Shown here: one piece after another, positions 1 through 8,671 of the stretch
How the letters are laid out: every line of letters starts with the position of its first letter
Position numbering within the stretch: position 1 is the first letter of the stretch
Origin: DASYPQ01 sp046155895
Lineage (GTDB): Bacteria; Planctomycetota; UBA1135; GCA-002686595
Assembly (NCBI GenBank): GCA_046155895.1
Contig: JBJXFB010000048.1
Coordinates: 62,001 to 126,000, forward strand
Direction of reading: 5' to 3'
Length of the DNA: 64,000 nt
Made by a program: the position numbers and the translations under genes
Notes under the pieces: model-generated
The model's input: only the letters and a program-made list of their open reading frames with translations
Database searches by the model: none
Told to the model about the DNA's origin: nothing

Positions 1-1
1 C

Positions 2-1525
2 TTCCCGCCGGTGGCGAATCCGCCATCGAAGCTGCCGTTGCTCACCTTGCTGAAGCAAGGACGCGCCTTCGGGCTGGGCGTGATCCTCGCCACGCAGAAC
101 CCCGTGGACCTCGACTACAAGGGTCTCGCCAACATCGGCACGTGGTTCCTCGGTCGTCTGCAAACGGACCGCGACAAGCAGCGGGTGCTCGACGGACTCG
201 AGGGCGCCGCCGCTTCGCAGGGCGCCGGGTTCGACCGCCCCGCGATGGAGCAGACGCTGGCCAGCCTGGGCAGCCGCGTGTTCCTTCTGCACAACGTCCA
301 CGAGGATGGCGCGTCCGTCTTCGAATCGCGTTGGGCCATGTCGTACCTCCGCGGCCCGATGACGCGCGACCAGATCAGGACCGTCATGCGGGAGCGCCGC
401 GCCCCGCCGGCTTCCTCCGCGCGTCCTTCAGGCGCTCCGGCTTCGGCGCGAATCTCGTCGTCTCCCGCGGGCGCGCGCGTCGGCACGACCCCGCGTCCGA
501 TCGCTTCCCCTGCTGCTGCGCCGGAAACCGTGGCTCCTTTGGCGCGCGCCGTCGAGGCTCCGCGTTCGAGCGGCGGCTTGGAATCCTCGCGGCCCACGTT
601 GCCGCCGGCCATTCCCCAGCACTTCGTTCCCGTGCGCGGCGCCGGCGGGCCCCTGGTCTACCAGCCGATGCTGCTCGGCGCCGCCTCGGTGCGCTTCGCC
701 GAGGCGAAGACGAAGGTGGACGTGACGCAAAACGTCGTGCTGCTCACGCCGATCAACGACGATGCCGTGCCCGTGGATTGGGCCGAAGCGCACGAGGTGC
801 AGATCGACCCGAACGACCTGGAGCGCAACCCGGTCGAGGCCGCGGAATTCGCTCTCCTGCCTCAGGCCGCCAGCCAGGCGAAGAACTACGGGACCTGGCA
901 GAAGGACTTCGTCAACGCCATCTACGGCACACGCAAGGTCACGCTGCTCCATTCCACCACCCACAAGCAGTTCTCGCGCATCGACGAGGGCGAAGGCGAA
1001 TTCCGCGTGCGCTTGAGCCAGGCTTCGCGCGAGCAGCGTGACGCCGGGGTCGCGAAGCTGCGTGCCAAGTACGCTCCGAAAACGGCAGCCCTGAACGAAC
1101 GACTCCGCCGGGCCGAGCAGGCCGTCGAACGCGAGGCGGGCCAGGCCCGCACGGCGAAGGCCTCCACCGCGCTGTCCTTCGGGAGCACGTTGCTCGGCGC
1201 CTTCCTCGGCAAGAAGGTCCTCTCCTCTACCAACGTCAGCAAGGCCGCCACGGCCTTCCGGGGAGTGGGGCGCTCGGTCGAGCAGGCACGGGATGTGGAC
1301 CGCGCGGGCGAAACGCTCGAGGCCATCAGGCAACAACTGGCCGACCTCGATGCGCAGTTCCAAGCCGAGGCGGCGGCCATCGAGGCCGGCGGAGATCACG
1401 CCAGCGAGACTCTCGCGACCGTCGAACTCCGCCCCACCAAGACCAACATCAGCGTGAAGCTCGTCGCGTTGACCTGGGTACCGCACGTCCGCGAAGCGTC
1501 CGGCCAGCTTTCCCCGGTGCTCTGA
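2..1525 (+). CDS. HerA/DUF853-like ATPase, 3' part (5' end outside window)
   Basis: This is the C-terminal part of a HerA-FtsK superfamily DNA-translocating ATPase. The visible N-terminal segment has the family's ANPPSK...LLTLLKQGRAFGLG block, LATQNPVDLDYKG and the GRLQTDRDKQRVLDGLEG segment, typical of large planctomycete and proteobacterial proteins annotated as DUF853/ATP-binding. The Walker motifs must lie upstream, outside the window. The frame is open to the first base, so the GTG at position 11 is internal. After a Pro/Ala/Ser-rich linker (about residues 130-210) comes a domain of about 130 residues. A charged, Ala-rich region (about 340-470), likely coiled coil, follows with a short hydrophobic stretch inside it. 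Role in DNA processing or protein-DNA remodelling is inferred from the family only. Confidence 0.8.
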   Translation, partial: FPPVANPPSKLPLLTLLKQGRAFGLGVILATQNPVDLDYKGLANIGTWFLGRLQTDRDKQRVLDGLEGAAASQGAGFDRPAMEQTLASLGSRVFLLHNVHEDGASVFESRWAMSYLRGPMTRDQIRTVMRERRAPPASSARPSGAPASARISSSPAGARVGTTPRPIASPAAAPETVAPLARAVEAPRSSGGLESSRPTLPPAIPQHFVPVRGAGGPLVYQPMLLGAASVRFAEAKTKVDVTQNVVLLTPINDDAVPVDWAEAHEVQIDPNDLERNPVEAAEFALLPQAASQAKNYGTWQKDFVNAIYGTRKVTLLHSTTHKQFSRIDEGEGEFRVRLSQASREQRDAGVAKLRAKYAPKTAALNERLRRAEQAVEREAGQARTAKASTALSFGSTLLGAFLGKKVLSSTNVSKAATAFRGVGRSVEQARDVDRAGETLEAIRQQLADLDAQFQAEAAAIEAGGDHASETLATVELRPTKTNISVKLVALTWVPHVREASGQLSPVL

Positions 1526-1672
1526 AGGCCCTACTCTCCCGCACCGAACCGGGTGACCCGAGCCCTGCCTTCGCGCTGGCCGGCCTGAAGTCCGCAACCC
1601 TGATCACCGGCGCCGCCCGAGTGCGCTCCGGAGCAGATGGGGGAAGGTGTGCGGATCAGCCGACGGGTCACT

Positions 1673-2200
1673 TCAGTCGTAGCGCTTCCCCGAGAACTCG
1701 ATCCACCCTCCGGGATCACGGCGCTGGAACTCCGGCTCGTGCGTGAAGTGAACCGTGCCTCCCTTCTCGGTCCATTCGTATTCACCCCGGAATTGAAGCC
1801 GATCACCATTCTGCACCGGTACGCGCTCCGCAGCGTTCAGGTTGTGAGCGATGAGCACCGTGATGTCCCCGGACTCGTCCACGCGCACGAGGATCCTCTG
1901 GTGTGGGACGCCCTCGCGGTCGTCCGCGAGCACCTTCACGACCACGCCGGCGGCTTCGACCCACTCATCGGACCGACGTTCACGAAACGCCGCTTCGATC
2001 GAAGCGCCGCCTGAAACTCCGGGCTGCGTGCCGGCCGTCGGTCCCTGCAACGCCTCCGGACGCGTCGGTCCGACGGCGGAACCGCCGCCAATCCATCCAC
2101 GCTGCCCCGCGACGAGGACAGTTACGACCGCAAGAACGGCCGCCAGGCTGACCCCGGCACGACGAGTGCGCCACGGGCGATGTTCGATCGCGCGACTCAT
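1673..2200 (-). CDS. DUF3465-like membrane-anchored or exported protein
   Basis: A protein of about 175 residues. The preferred start is the ATG at 2200 (MSRAIEHRPW); a TTG five codons upstream is possible. An Arg-rich N-terminus precedes one hydrophobic segment (about residues 17-36), giving a signal anchor or signal peptide. The C-terminal half has the pattern of the DUF3465 family: GVVVKVLADD, an HQR core, VLIAHNLN, then GDRLQFRGEYEWTEKGG, a Thr-His pair and a final GGWIEF-GKRY motif. The family has an OB-like beta-rich appearance and no known function. It is transcribed toward the end of the HerA-like gene and separated from it by about 150 bases. Confidence 0.65.
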   Translation of the reverse strand: MSRAIEHRPWRTRRAGVSLAAVLAVVTVLVAGQRGWIGGGSAVGPTRPEALQGPTAGTQPGVSGGASIEAAFRERRSDEWVEAAGVVVKVLADDREGVPHQRILVRVDESGDITVLIAHNLNAAERVPVQNGDRLQFRGEYEWTEKGGTVHFTHEPEFQRRDPGGWIEFSGKRYD

Positions 2201-2349
2201 GAGTTGGACGTGCAAATCACTGGGCAGTCCACTCCACGGTCCAGCAGAGACAGGGTCGCCATGAGGGTACGACGTTCACACCGGATTCGGTGATCCCGCT
2301 CGATGCCCCGAGATCCCAGGCCGCGACGAGCGAGGGGGAAGAGCCGCGC

Positions 2350-2703
2350 TCAGCGCCCGAAGATCTTCCCGGCCTGCCCGAGCATGCCGGCGACGCCGCC
2401 GGTTTCCGCGCCGAGCAAGTCCTTGACCTTGTCGAACACGACGTCGAGGCCCTTGCCCGCCTTGCCGGCGTCCACGCCGGACTGCGCGGCGAGCGCCTTG
2501 GGATCGATCTTGCTCTTGAGCGCGGAGAAGTCGGCCAGCTTCGAGAGGTCGAACTTCCCGTCCCCGATCAGACCCTTCATCTTGTCCAGGATCACGGGCA
2601 GGAACTTGCCGGCGTCGGCGGCGTTGAAGCCAGCCTTCTGCTCCAGGGCTTTCGTCAGGTCGGCACGCTTGTCCGCGAACAACTTCACCAGCATCTCTTT
2701 CAT
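2350..2703 (-). CDS. Small helical conserved protein (117 aa), unknown function
   Basis: A 117-residue soluble protein starting MKEMLVKLF. The ATG at 2703 is chosen because AAGGAG lies eight bases upstream on the minus strand; the frame stays open further upstream but has no comparable ribosome binding site. The sequence is low in aromatic residues and consists of amphipathic helices rich in Lys, Ala, Gly and Asp, with repeated phrases such as ADAGKFLPVILDKMKG and DAGKAGKGLDVVFDKVKDLLG. The two phrases resemble each other and suggest an internal duplication (about residues 25-45 and 75-95). I do not recognise a characterised family; similar short Gly/Lys/Ala-rich proteins occur in planctomycetes. 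It stands alone. Confidence 0.6.
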   Translation of the reverse strand: MKEMLVKLFADKRADLTKALEQKAGFNAADAGKFLPVILDKMKGLIGDGKFDLSKLADFSALKSKIDPKALAAQSGVDAGKAGKGLDVVFDKVKDLLGAETGGVAGMLGQAGKIFGR

Positions 2704-3037
2704 GAATGACTCCTTCGAATCCAGGGGCTTCTGCCGTCGGCCACGGCTCGAAGCCGCTTGGATGTCGAGACTCGTTTGTCGAGCTCGAGGACGATCGCAG
2801 GGCGGCAATCCTAGCTTCTCGACCGAGTGACGCGACCGGCCGCGTGGTGACAATGCGGTTAGCCCGTACGCACCGGCCCGCGCTCGAACCGTTAGGACGC
2901 GACGCGACGGCCACCACGCCGCACGTCACGAGATCATGCTTGCGATGCGCGTGGTCTGGAGCGCGGCCTACTTCCTCGATCCACTCCTGCTTTCGCCGGC
3001 ATCCTCTCCGCTGGGGGAGAAGGCGGCCACCTCGATT

Positions 3038-3607
3038 TCAGGTCGCCGAGCGCTCGAACACCTTCAAGAGCTTCTCGAGCACCGCGGCCTCCTGCTTGGA
3101 GACCTTCGAGCCGAGACCGAGCACGCCGCCGCTCGCGCCGGCGACGCGGCGCACGCGTTCCATCAATGATGTCTCGAGCTTCTTCGCCTCTGCCTCGGGG
3201 AGCGACTCGGTCAGACCCTGGACCAGCGTGGTCCAGGCGGCGAGCAGATGCGGCTCGGGCTTGCGCGCCAGCCACGTTTCGAGGAGCAGGTAGGCGGCTG
3301 AATCGGCGGAAATGCCGGCCTCCTGGGCGCCGGAGAGCACGGCCGCGCGCTCCTTCTCGTCGAGCGACCCGTCGGCCCAGGCGACCTCGACCAGAGGGAC
3401 GATGCGCAGGGCCGCGATGATCTCGGGCTGGATCTTCAAGGCCAGCAGCTTGTCGAGCACCGTGGCGTTGGTGATGCCCGTGGCCTGCGACAGCGTCTCG
3501 CGCGCGTTCTCCGCCTCGCGCAACTCGCGCAGCCGCGCAAGCAGGCGCTGGTCCTCGCGGCGGAAAAAATCCTCCTCGAGACTCTCGCCGAATTTCATCT
3601 TGCTCAT
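3038..3607 (-). CDS. TerB-like helical conserved protein
   Basis: A 189-residue soluble protein starting MSKMKFGESLEEDFF at 3607; upstream in-frame codons look non-coding. The N-terminal 60 residues are charged and probably coiled coil. A helical domain follows with the phrase VPLVEVAWADGSLDEKERAAVL, the acidic D-G-x-x-D/E-x-E-R pattern seen in TerB-like (tellurite-resistance-like) domains that can bind metal. It ends SKQEAAVLEKLLKVFERSA. A TerB-like fold is inferred from that motif; the biological role is unknown. It is in the same orientation as the 117-residue gene downstream but 330 bases away, so co-transcription is uncertain. Confidence 0.6.
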   Translation of the reverse strand: MSKMKFGESLEEDFFRREDQRLLARLRELREAENARETLSQATGITNATVLDKLLALKIQPEIIAALRIVPLVEVAWADGSLDEKERAAVLSGAQEAGISADSAAYLLLETWLARKPEPHLLAAWTTLVQGLTESLPEAEAKKLETSLMERVRRVAGASGGVLGLGSKVSKQEAAVLEKLLKVFERSAT

Positions 3608-3950
3608 GGTTCGATCACCGAGAAAGTGCGCTGCGCACCGCGCGCCGCGTCGGGTGCGAGGATGGTACCCGCCTCGCGCGGATCGCTCCACCGTCGGTGG
3701 GCGTTCTCGCTACGAAGCTCATGAATAGGGCTGGCCAAGGAGTTCCTGGGGGACCGGAAGGCAGTGGAGCTGGTGTTGACGAGCGTTCGCGGAGATCTAC
3801 TTTCGGTCGACCCCACGGTGGGGACGCAGGCCGTCCCGAGCCGCACCCCCTGCGGATGGACGCGAGGGCGCCGCAAGCCATGACAGCGCAATCCGACCCA
3901 TTCGAGCGCGGGCTGGATTCGAGGGGCATGCCCGCCGCGCGGCGAACGAG
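3608..3950. other. Intergenic stretch, no gene seen
   Basis: This stretch separates the TerB-like gene from the end of the propeller lipoprotein gene. Open frames here lack a plausible protein pattern and a ribosome binding site. I see no clear terminator or repeat. Confidence 0.5.
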
Positions 3951-6353
3951 CTACTGGATGACACCCACAGTGGCGATGGATGCCGGTTGGGAGGCTGCGT
4001 GGACTTCCGTTCCCACCTCGGTCAGAGCTCCCGTGGTCGGGTCGATGCTGAACGTCGTCACGTCGTCGGACAGGAAGTTCGCGACGTAGACGAAGCCGCC
4101 CGAGGGTTCCACGGTCACCGAAAAGGGACTGTTACCCGCGGCCATCTCCGTTCCGACCTCACTCAGGGCTCCCGTGGACGGGTCGATGCGGAACGTCGTC
4201 ACATCCTCTGAATTGACGTTGGCGACGTATGCGAACCGGCCCGAAGGATCTACGCTCACCGAACGGGGACCATCACCCGCGGCCACTTCCGTCCCCACCT
4301 CGGTCAATGTTCCCGTGGTCGGGTCGATGCGGAACGTCGTCAGATCGTCCGAGTTGGAGTTGGCGACGTAGACGAACCGGCCTGAGGGGTGGACCGTCAC
4401 CGAGAGGGGAGCATCACCCGCGGCCGTTTCCGTCCCCACCTCGGTCAGCGCCCCCGTGGTCGGGTCGATGCGAAACGTCGTCACGTCGTCGGACAGGAAG
4501 TTCGCGACGTAGGCGAAGCGTCCGGAGGGATCCACGGTCACGGACGTGGGGTTGTTACCCGCGGCCACTTCCGTCCCCACCTCGGTCAACGCTCCCGTGG
4601 TCGGGTCGATGCGGAACGTCGTCACGTCGTCGGACGTGACGTTGGCAACGCATACGAACCGGCCCGAGGGGTCCACGGTCGCCGAAAGGGGACCAACACC
4701 CGCGAGCACTTCCGTTCCGACCTCGGTCAACGCTCCCGTGGACGGGTCGATGCTGAACGTCGTCACATCGGCGGAATTGAGGTTGGCGACGTAGGCGAAT
4801 CGGGCCGAAGGGTCCACGCTCACCGAGCGGGGACTGTCACCCGCGGCCACTTCCGTTCCGACCTCGGTCAGCGCTCCCGTCGACGGGTCGATGCTGAACG
4901 TCGTCACGGCGTCGGAGCTGTTGTCGGTGACATAGGCGAATTCCGGACGGACTGTGGTCGGTGTGGCAGCTCCTGGCGTGAGCGCCAGGCATGTCGGAGT
5001 GGTCCTCGCACTCACAACCCCGATCGCCGTCAATTCCCCCGTGGTCGAATGGATGCCGAACGTCGTCACGTTGTCGGACCCGCCATTGGCGACGTAGGCG
5101 AACCGGCCCGAAGGGTCCACCGTCACCGAACGGGGACCATCACCCGCGGCCACTTCCGTCCCCACCTCGGTCAACGCTCCCGTGGACGGGTCGATGCTGA
5201 ACGTCGTCACATCGTCGGAATCGAAGTTGGCGACATAGGCGAAGCGGCCCGAGGGATCCAAGGTCACCGAAACGGGACCATCACCTGCGGCCACTTCCGT
5301 TCCGACCTCGCTCATGGCTCCCGTGGACGGGTCGATGCTGAACGTCGTCACATCGCCTGAATCCATGTTGGCGACGTAGGCGAACCGGCCCGAGACGTCC
5401 ACGATCACCGAACGGGGACTATCACCCGCGGCCATTTCCGTCCCCACCTCGGTCAATGCTCCCGTGGTCGGGTCGACGCTGAACGTCGTCACATCGTCCG
5501 AGTTGGAGTTGGCGACGTAGGCGAACCGGCCCGAGGGGTGGACCGTCACCGAGAGGGGAGCATCACCCGCGGCCGTTTCCGTCCCCACCTCGGTCAGCAC
5601 CCCCGTGGTCGGGTCGATGCGAAACGTCGTCACGCCGTCGGACAGGTAGTTTGCGACGAAGGCGAAGCGTCCGGAGGGATCCACGGTCACCGAACGGGGA
5701 GCGGCGCCCGCGGCCACTTCCGTCCCCACCTCGGTCAACGCTCCCGTGGTCGGGTGGATGCTGAACGTCGTCACGTCGTCGGACGTGACGTTGGCGACGT
5801 AAGCGAACCGGCCCGAGGGATCCACGACTACCGAAACAGGGCCATCACCTGCCAGCACGTAGCCGTGATGGTGGAGTTGGCCGGTGACGTCCACCCGATA
5901 GATCGAGACCGTGCCGTCATTGCCGTTCGCCGCGTACGCAAACCGCGGGAAGGGTGTCGAGAACGTCCACGTGACGTCAGCTGCGAGGGCATTGCCAGCG
6001 ACATCGGTCACGCCTGTCGTCAGACGTGCGACCAACGTCGCCGCTCCCGGCAACGGTGCGGAACCCGTAAACGTCGCCGTGACCCCGGCGTAGGAGACCG
6101 CCCCCGCCAGAGGAACGGGCCCCATGGTGACCAGGAACGTCGAGGTAGTCAGCGTCGCGGGATCCATCGCTTCCGAGAACGTCGCGGAGATGGTGCTGAC
6201 CAGCGGCACGATCGTGGCGGCATCAACAGGATCTGTGGCAACCACCGTGGGGACGGTCGTTTCTCCACCTTCACCTCCACCACAAGCAACGCCCATCGAG
6301 AGGCACACGAGGAGCGTCGCTGCGCGACGGACAACTCCCAGGATTCTCTGCAC
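3951..6353 (-). CDS. Exported lipoprotein: Ig-like domain plus 14 YVTN-type propeller repeats
   Basis: An 800-residue protein with an N-terminal lipoprotein signal (hydrophobic core followed by MGVACGGG, lipobox Cys at 24). Next comes a Big_5-like Ig domain (about residues 34-134; the SAEMDPATL-like motif appears as FSEAMDPATL). Fourteen tandem repeats of about 47 residues follow, each of the form RFAYVAN-x-x-SDDVTTF-x-IDPTTGALTEVGTE-x-AAGD-x-P-x-SVTVDPSG. This is the 6-phosphogluconolactonase/YVTN beta-propeller family (lactonase fold), expected on the cell surface or in the periplasm. Repeat 7 is divergent and followed by a linker (ALTPGAATPTTVRP), so the protein probably folds as two seven-bladed propellers. 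The family often scaffolds; enzymatic activity is not implied. Confidence 0.85.
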   Translation of the reverse strand: MQRILGVVRRAATLLVCLSMGVACGGGEGGETTVPTVVATDPVDAATIVPLVSTISATFSEAMDPATLTTSTFLVTMGPVPLAGAVSYAGVTATFTGSAPLPGAATLVARLTTGVTDVAGNALAADVTWTFSTPFPRFAYAANGNDGTVSIYRVDVTGQLHHHGYVLAGDGPVSVVVDPSGRFAYVANVTSDDVTTFSIHPTTGALTEVGTEVAAGAAPRSVTVDPSGRFAFVANYLSDGVTTFRIDPTTGVLTEVGTETAAGDAPLSVTVHPSGRFAYVANSNSDDVTTFSVDPTTGALTEVGTEMAAGDSPRSVIVDVSGRFAYVANMDSGDVTTFSIDPSTGAMSEVGTEVAAGDGPVSVTLDPSGRFAYVANFDSDDVTTFSIDPSTGALTEVGTEVAAGDGPRSVTVDPSGRFAYVANGGSDNVTTFGIHSTTGELTAIGVVSARTTPTCLALTPGAATPTTVRPEFAYVTDNSSDAVTTFSIDPSTGALTEVGTEVAAGDSPRSVSVDPSARFAYVANLNSADVTTFSIDPSTGALTEVGTEVLAGVGPLSATVDPSGRFVCVANVTSDDVTTFRIDPTTGALTEVGTEVAAGNNPTSVTVDPSGRFAYVANFLSDDVTTFRIDPTTGALTEVGTETAAGDAPLSVTVHPSGRFVYVANSNSDDLTTFRIDPTTGTLTEVGTEVAAGDGPRSVSVDPSGRFAYVANVNSEDVTTFRIDPSTGALSEVGTEMAAGNSPFSVTVEPSGGFVYVANFLSDDVTTFSIDPTTGALTEVGTEVHAASQPASIATVGVIQ
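3954..5945 (-). repeat. Fourteen tandem about 141-bp repeats inside the propeller gene
   Basis: The propeller-coding region consists of nearly uniform 141-bp units. The unit after the linker repeat is shifted by extra codons. On top of the short period there is a longer one: the stretch beginning at about 4389 and that beginning at about 5538 (offset 1149 bp, eight repeats) are almost identical for over 150 bases, which points to a segmental duplication or gene conversion. Such arrays are recombination-prone and difficult to assemble from short reads. Confidence 0.85.
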
Positions 6354-6936
6354 GAAAGGAGTGTCCGGTTTGCCCCTGCATTGTCCAACACATCCTCCTG
6401 AACACGCTCAGGCTCTCGTACATCTACGACTTCAACGACTACTGCTGTGTCACGAGAATCCAGGTCGCAGGACACCGCAGGCGGCGCAGCATCCGAGCAC
6501 TCGGAGCAGGTTGCGCATGGTGCGCACACGGAAGCTGGCGATGGAGGTCGGTTCATGCCGCTCGACTCGCGCGGGAAGAGCCGCGCGGGCGGGAACCCTT
6601 GGGTAGTCGAGCCGCCGCGAGGAAGGCAACAGGCTGAGGTTGCCGAGCTGACTCGGCCGCCACCAGTAGTTCCCCCAGCACTCGGCAACGGGAATCCATG
6701 GACCTCTGATGCATCGTGACGTCCCGAAGGAATGTGCGGACCGTGGCCGAACCATCCGGCGCGGTGCGGAACATCCACGCGCCATTCGTGGACGATCCAC
6801 GCGGCAGAAGGTCGTGCGACTCGTGGCAGCACGGCAACGCAAGGGCGCAGCTTGCAAGTGGATGGAGACCGCACGCGCTAGGAGTTGAACCCGGAACCTC
6901 CACGCTGAGAGCCAACCGCCGTCAGAGAACGCGCGC

Positions 6937-7173
6937 GAGCGCAAGTGCGCTCCATGCAGCGGATTGAGATGGTGGGCTACACTGGATTCGAACCAGCAAC
7001 TTCCACGCTGTGAATGATTGCCAAATCACCATCTCTGAGCAGCGCAAACCCGTGGATTGGAAGGAACTTGCGGCACTCTAGCGAGCGTGTTCCGCAGTCG
7101 CAAACAGTCGCATCCACAGGCGCGCGCAGGCACCGAGATGCACGTTGTCGCGAAGCAGATGTGGACGATCCAC
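6937..7173 (-). repeat. Intergenic repeat unit, copy 1
   Basis: Read on the minus strand, the unit starts with the hairpin GTGGA-TCG-TCCAC (7173-7161). There follow 109 bases with stretches conserved in copy 2 (for example CGCAAGTTCC and GTGGATGCGAC), then an 82-nt tRNA-like sequence ending CCA at 6970. A stem-loop GAGCGCA-CT-TGCGCTC lies at 6952-6937. Copy 2 at 14141-14372 has the same order and exactly the same spacing between hairpin and CCA. Confidence 0.6.
6970..7051 (-). ncRNA. 82-nt tRNA-like sequence, copy 1
   Basis: On the minus strand the 3' part has a tRNA T-arm (GCTGG-TTCGAAT-CCAGT), seven bases GTAGCCC and an encoded ACCA. A small hairpin before the T-arm (TTCAC-AGC-GTGGAA) resembles the variable arm of a type II tRNA. 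The 5' end GGGTTTG pairs only partly with GTAGCCC (five of seven positions, one a wobble), and there is no room for a standard D-arm. A functional amino-acid tRNA is therefore doubtful. It could be a tRNA-derived non-coding RNA or a decayed tRNA. Copy 2 has the same length, which argues for some constraint. Confidence 0.35.
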
Positions 7174-7401
7174 GGCTGATCGGACTCCCTCGATCCCGCC
7201 GTGATTCGAGGGCGCGCCCTCACGCCGTGCGGACCTGCGACCTAGGAAACGCGGTGGCCTCCGGTGCAGATACCGGTGCTCCAAGGACTTGAGAACGCGC
7301 GAGTTTCACCGCCAGCGGATTCGCCAGCACTCGGCGCAACTGACTTGTTCGACTTGCCACCCGTCGTTCCCATTGCACCCCTGAATCGCTTCGAGGAGGA
7401 C

Positions 7402-7737
7402 TCAGACGTACTTGTCGCCGCGCACGACGCGCACATCTTGGACGTAGGCGACCACGGCGAAGTGCTCGAAGTAGTCGCGTGCAAGCCTGGCGAGAATCGT
7501 GTCTGCGACAGTGGAGGCCACCAGCGTCTCGAGCTTGACGTTCGCGCCTTCCCATTCGCTTGCGCGCACGCCACGCGATCCCTCACCGCGACAATCGAGC
7601 ATGGTCCATCCCTTCGCTCCCGAGTCGCGAATCAAAGCGAGCAGCCGCTGCTCCAGCACGGCCTCTGCGACGATGGTCACGCGCTTCAGAACGACGGTGC
7701 GCACGGGATCAGGAGTGGAGCCAGCGGGCGATCGCAT
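7402..7737 (-). CDS. sbtB: SbtB-type PII-like signalling protein
   Basis: A PII-superfamily protein of about 111 residues (around 100 if the GTG 12 codons in is used). Diagnostic features are KRVTIVAEAVLEQRLL at the start, the T-loop region RGEGSRGVRASEWEG, then ANVKLETLVAS and the C-terminal phrase VRVVRGDKYV. Characterised SbtB proteins form trimers, bind adenyl nucleotides including cAMP and AMP, and control the bicarbonate transporter SbtA. The gene overlaps the end of sbtA by 29 bases if the ATG is used, which supports a regulatory partnership. It lacks a long Cys-containing C-terminal R-loop, as the frame stops right after DKYV. It is the last gene of the hpf-to-sbtB operon. Confidence 0.85.
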   Translation of the reverse strand: MRSPAGSTPDPVRTVVLKRVTIVAEAVLEQRLLALIRDSGAKGWTMLDCRGEGSRGVRASEWEGANVKLETLVASTVADTILARLARDYFEHFAVVAYVQDVRVVRGDKYV

Positions 7738-8671
7738 GGTAGATGGGGATGCCTACGGTCAGGTTGAAGGGGAACGTGATCGCGAGGGACGATGTGAGGT
7801 AGAGGGCGGGATTCGCTTCGGGCAGCGCGATCCGTACCGCGACCGGCGCGGCGATGTACGAGGCGCTCGCGACCATCGTCGCGAACACGGTGGTGCCTCC
7901 GACCGACAGCCCCGCGAGTTCTCCCGCCCACGCTCCAATCGCGCCGTTGACCAGCGGTGCTACGATTGCGAACGCGACGAGGAACGCGCCGGATGTGCGC
8001 AGGGCGCCGAGTCGGCGCGCCGCGATCACACCCATGTCGATCAGGAAGAGCGTCAGTACGCCGCGGAAAGGGTCAACGAAGAACGGCTTCACTTGCTCGG
8101 CCGCGGGGCCTGCCAACGCACCGATCGCGACGCCTCCGAGGAGCAGCAGATTGCTCTTGCCGAACACGACTTCGCGCAGCGTCTCGTTCCAACGCGTCGT
8201 CGACGCAGTGCTGCGTCGCGCCAGGAAGATCGCGACGACGATCGCGGGCACCTCGAGGAACGCGACCAAGGCGCTCATGAAGCCTTCGTACGCGACGCCG
8301 GCCGCGTCGAGGAACGTACCGCAGGCCGTGAACGTCACCACCGACACCGAGCCGTAGTGCGCCGCGATGGCCGCGGCGTCTACAGTGCTGAACCGGCCGA
8401 GGCGGCGCAGTGCCGCGTAACACCAGACCGGGCTCGTGAGACCGATGACCAGTGTCACCAGGAGTGGTGCGGAGATTTCGGCCAACGGCGCCTTGCCGAG
8501 TTCGACGCCGCCCTTGATGCCGATCGCGAGCAGCAGATACACCGAGAGTCCCGCGTGCAGTGCCTCGGGCAGCTTGAGGTCGCTCTTCACCAACGCCGCC
8601 ACGATCCCGAGCAGGAAGCCTAGGACCATCGGCGAGGTCAGGTTCAGGCGGGCGAGTTCGAAAGTGTCCAT
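7709..8671 (-). CDS. sbtA: SbtA family sodium-dependent bicarbonate transporter
   Basis: A 320-residue polytopic inner-membrane protein with about ten hydrophobic segments, matching the SbtA (formerly DUF897) family in length. Family marks include LLLAIGIKGGVEL near residue 55, HYGSVSVVTF near 125 and the C-terminal half-repeat LFLIDMGVIAARRL. Known members take up bicarbonate with sodium. The start ATG at 8671 (MDTFELARLNL) lies inside the last codons of purK, a 28-base overlap. Outside cyanobacteria the role may be bicarbonate supply to carboxylases; here the gene directly follows purE/purK, the bicarbonate-using step of purine synthesis, which makes substrate supply an attractive inference. 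Confidence 0.85.
   Translation of the reverse strand: MDTFELARLNLTSPMVLGFLLGIVAALVKSDLKLPEALHAGLSVYLLLAIGIKGGVELGKAPLAEISAPLLVTLVIGLTSPVWCYAALRRLGRFSTVDAAAIAAHYGSVSVVTFTACGTFLDAAGVAYEGFMSALVAFLEVPAIVVAIFLARRSTASTTRWNETLREVVFGKSNLLLLGGVAIGALAGPAAEQVKPFFVDPFRGVLTLFLIDMGVIAARRLGALRTSGAFLVAFAIVAPLVNGAIGAWAGELAGLSVGGTTVFATMVASASYIAAPVAVRIALPEANPALYLTSSLAITFPFNLTVGIPIYHAIARWLHS

Larger units (their letters stand above)
6354..7401. other. 1-kb intergenic region with tRNA-like and palindromic sequences
   Basis: I see no protein gene here. The region holds a tRNA-like repeat unit (described separately at 6937-7173). It also holds a second, weaker tRNA 3'-half-like stretch on the minus strand near 6878-6920 (T-loop GTTCAACTCC with the preceding CAGCGTGGAGGTT). 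A palindromic GTGGA-CGA-TCCAC sequence lies at 6788-6800. The same palindrome recurs at 7161-7173 and 14360-14372. Confidence 0.5.

Noticed and set aside
428..1597. Long minus-strand frame opposite the HerA-like gene
   Set aside because: GC-rich shadow frame; the plus frame has clear family motifs.
3954..5945. CRISPR-like periodicity
   Set aside because: The period is about 141 bp and codes for propeller blades; there are no short repeats with unique spacers.
4389..6401. Long plus-strand frames antisense to the propeller gene
   Set aside because: They are repeats of Arg/His/Gly-rich sequence created by the periodic minus-strand gene and show no protein family pattern.
6970..7051. Functional tRNA gene
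   Set aside because: The T-arm and CCA are good, but the acceptor pairs incompletely and there is no D-arm; reported only as tRNA-like.
6970..7330. tRNA interrupted by a group I intron
   Set aside because: No 5' half ending near a GGGCTAC acceptor was found in the adjoining 350 bases.
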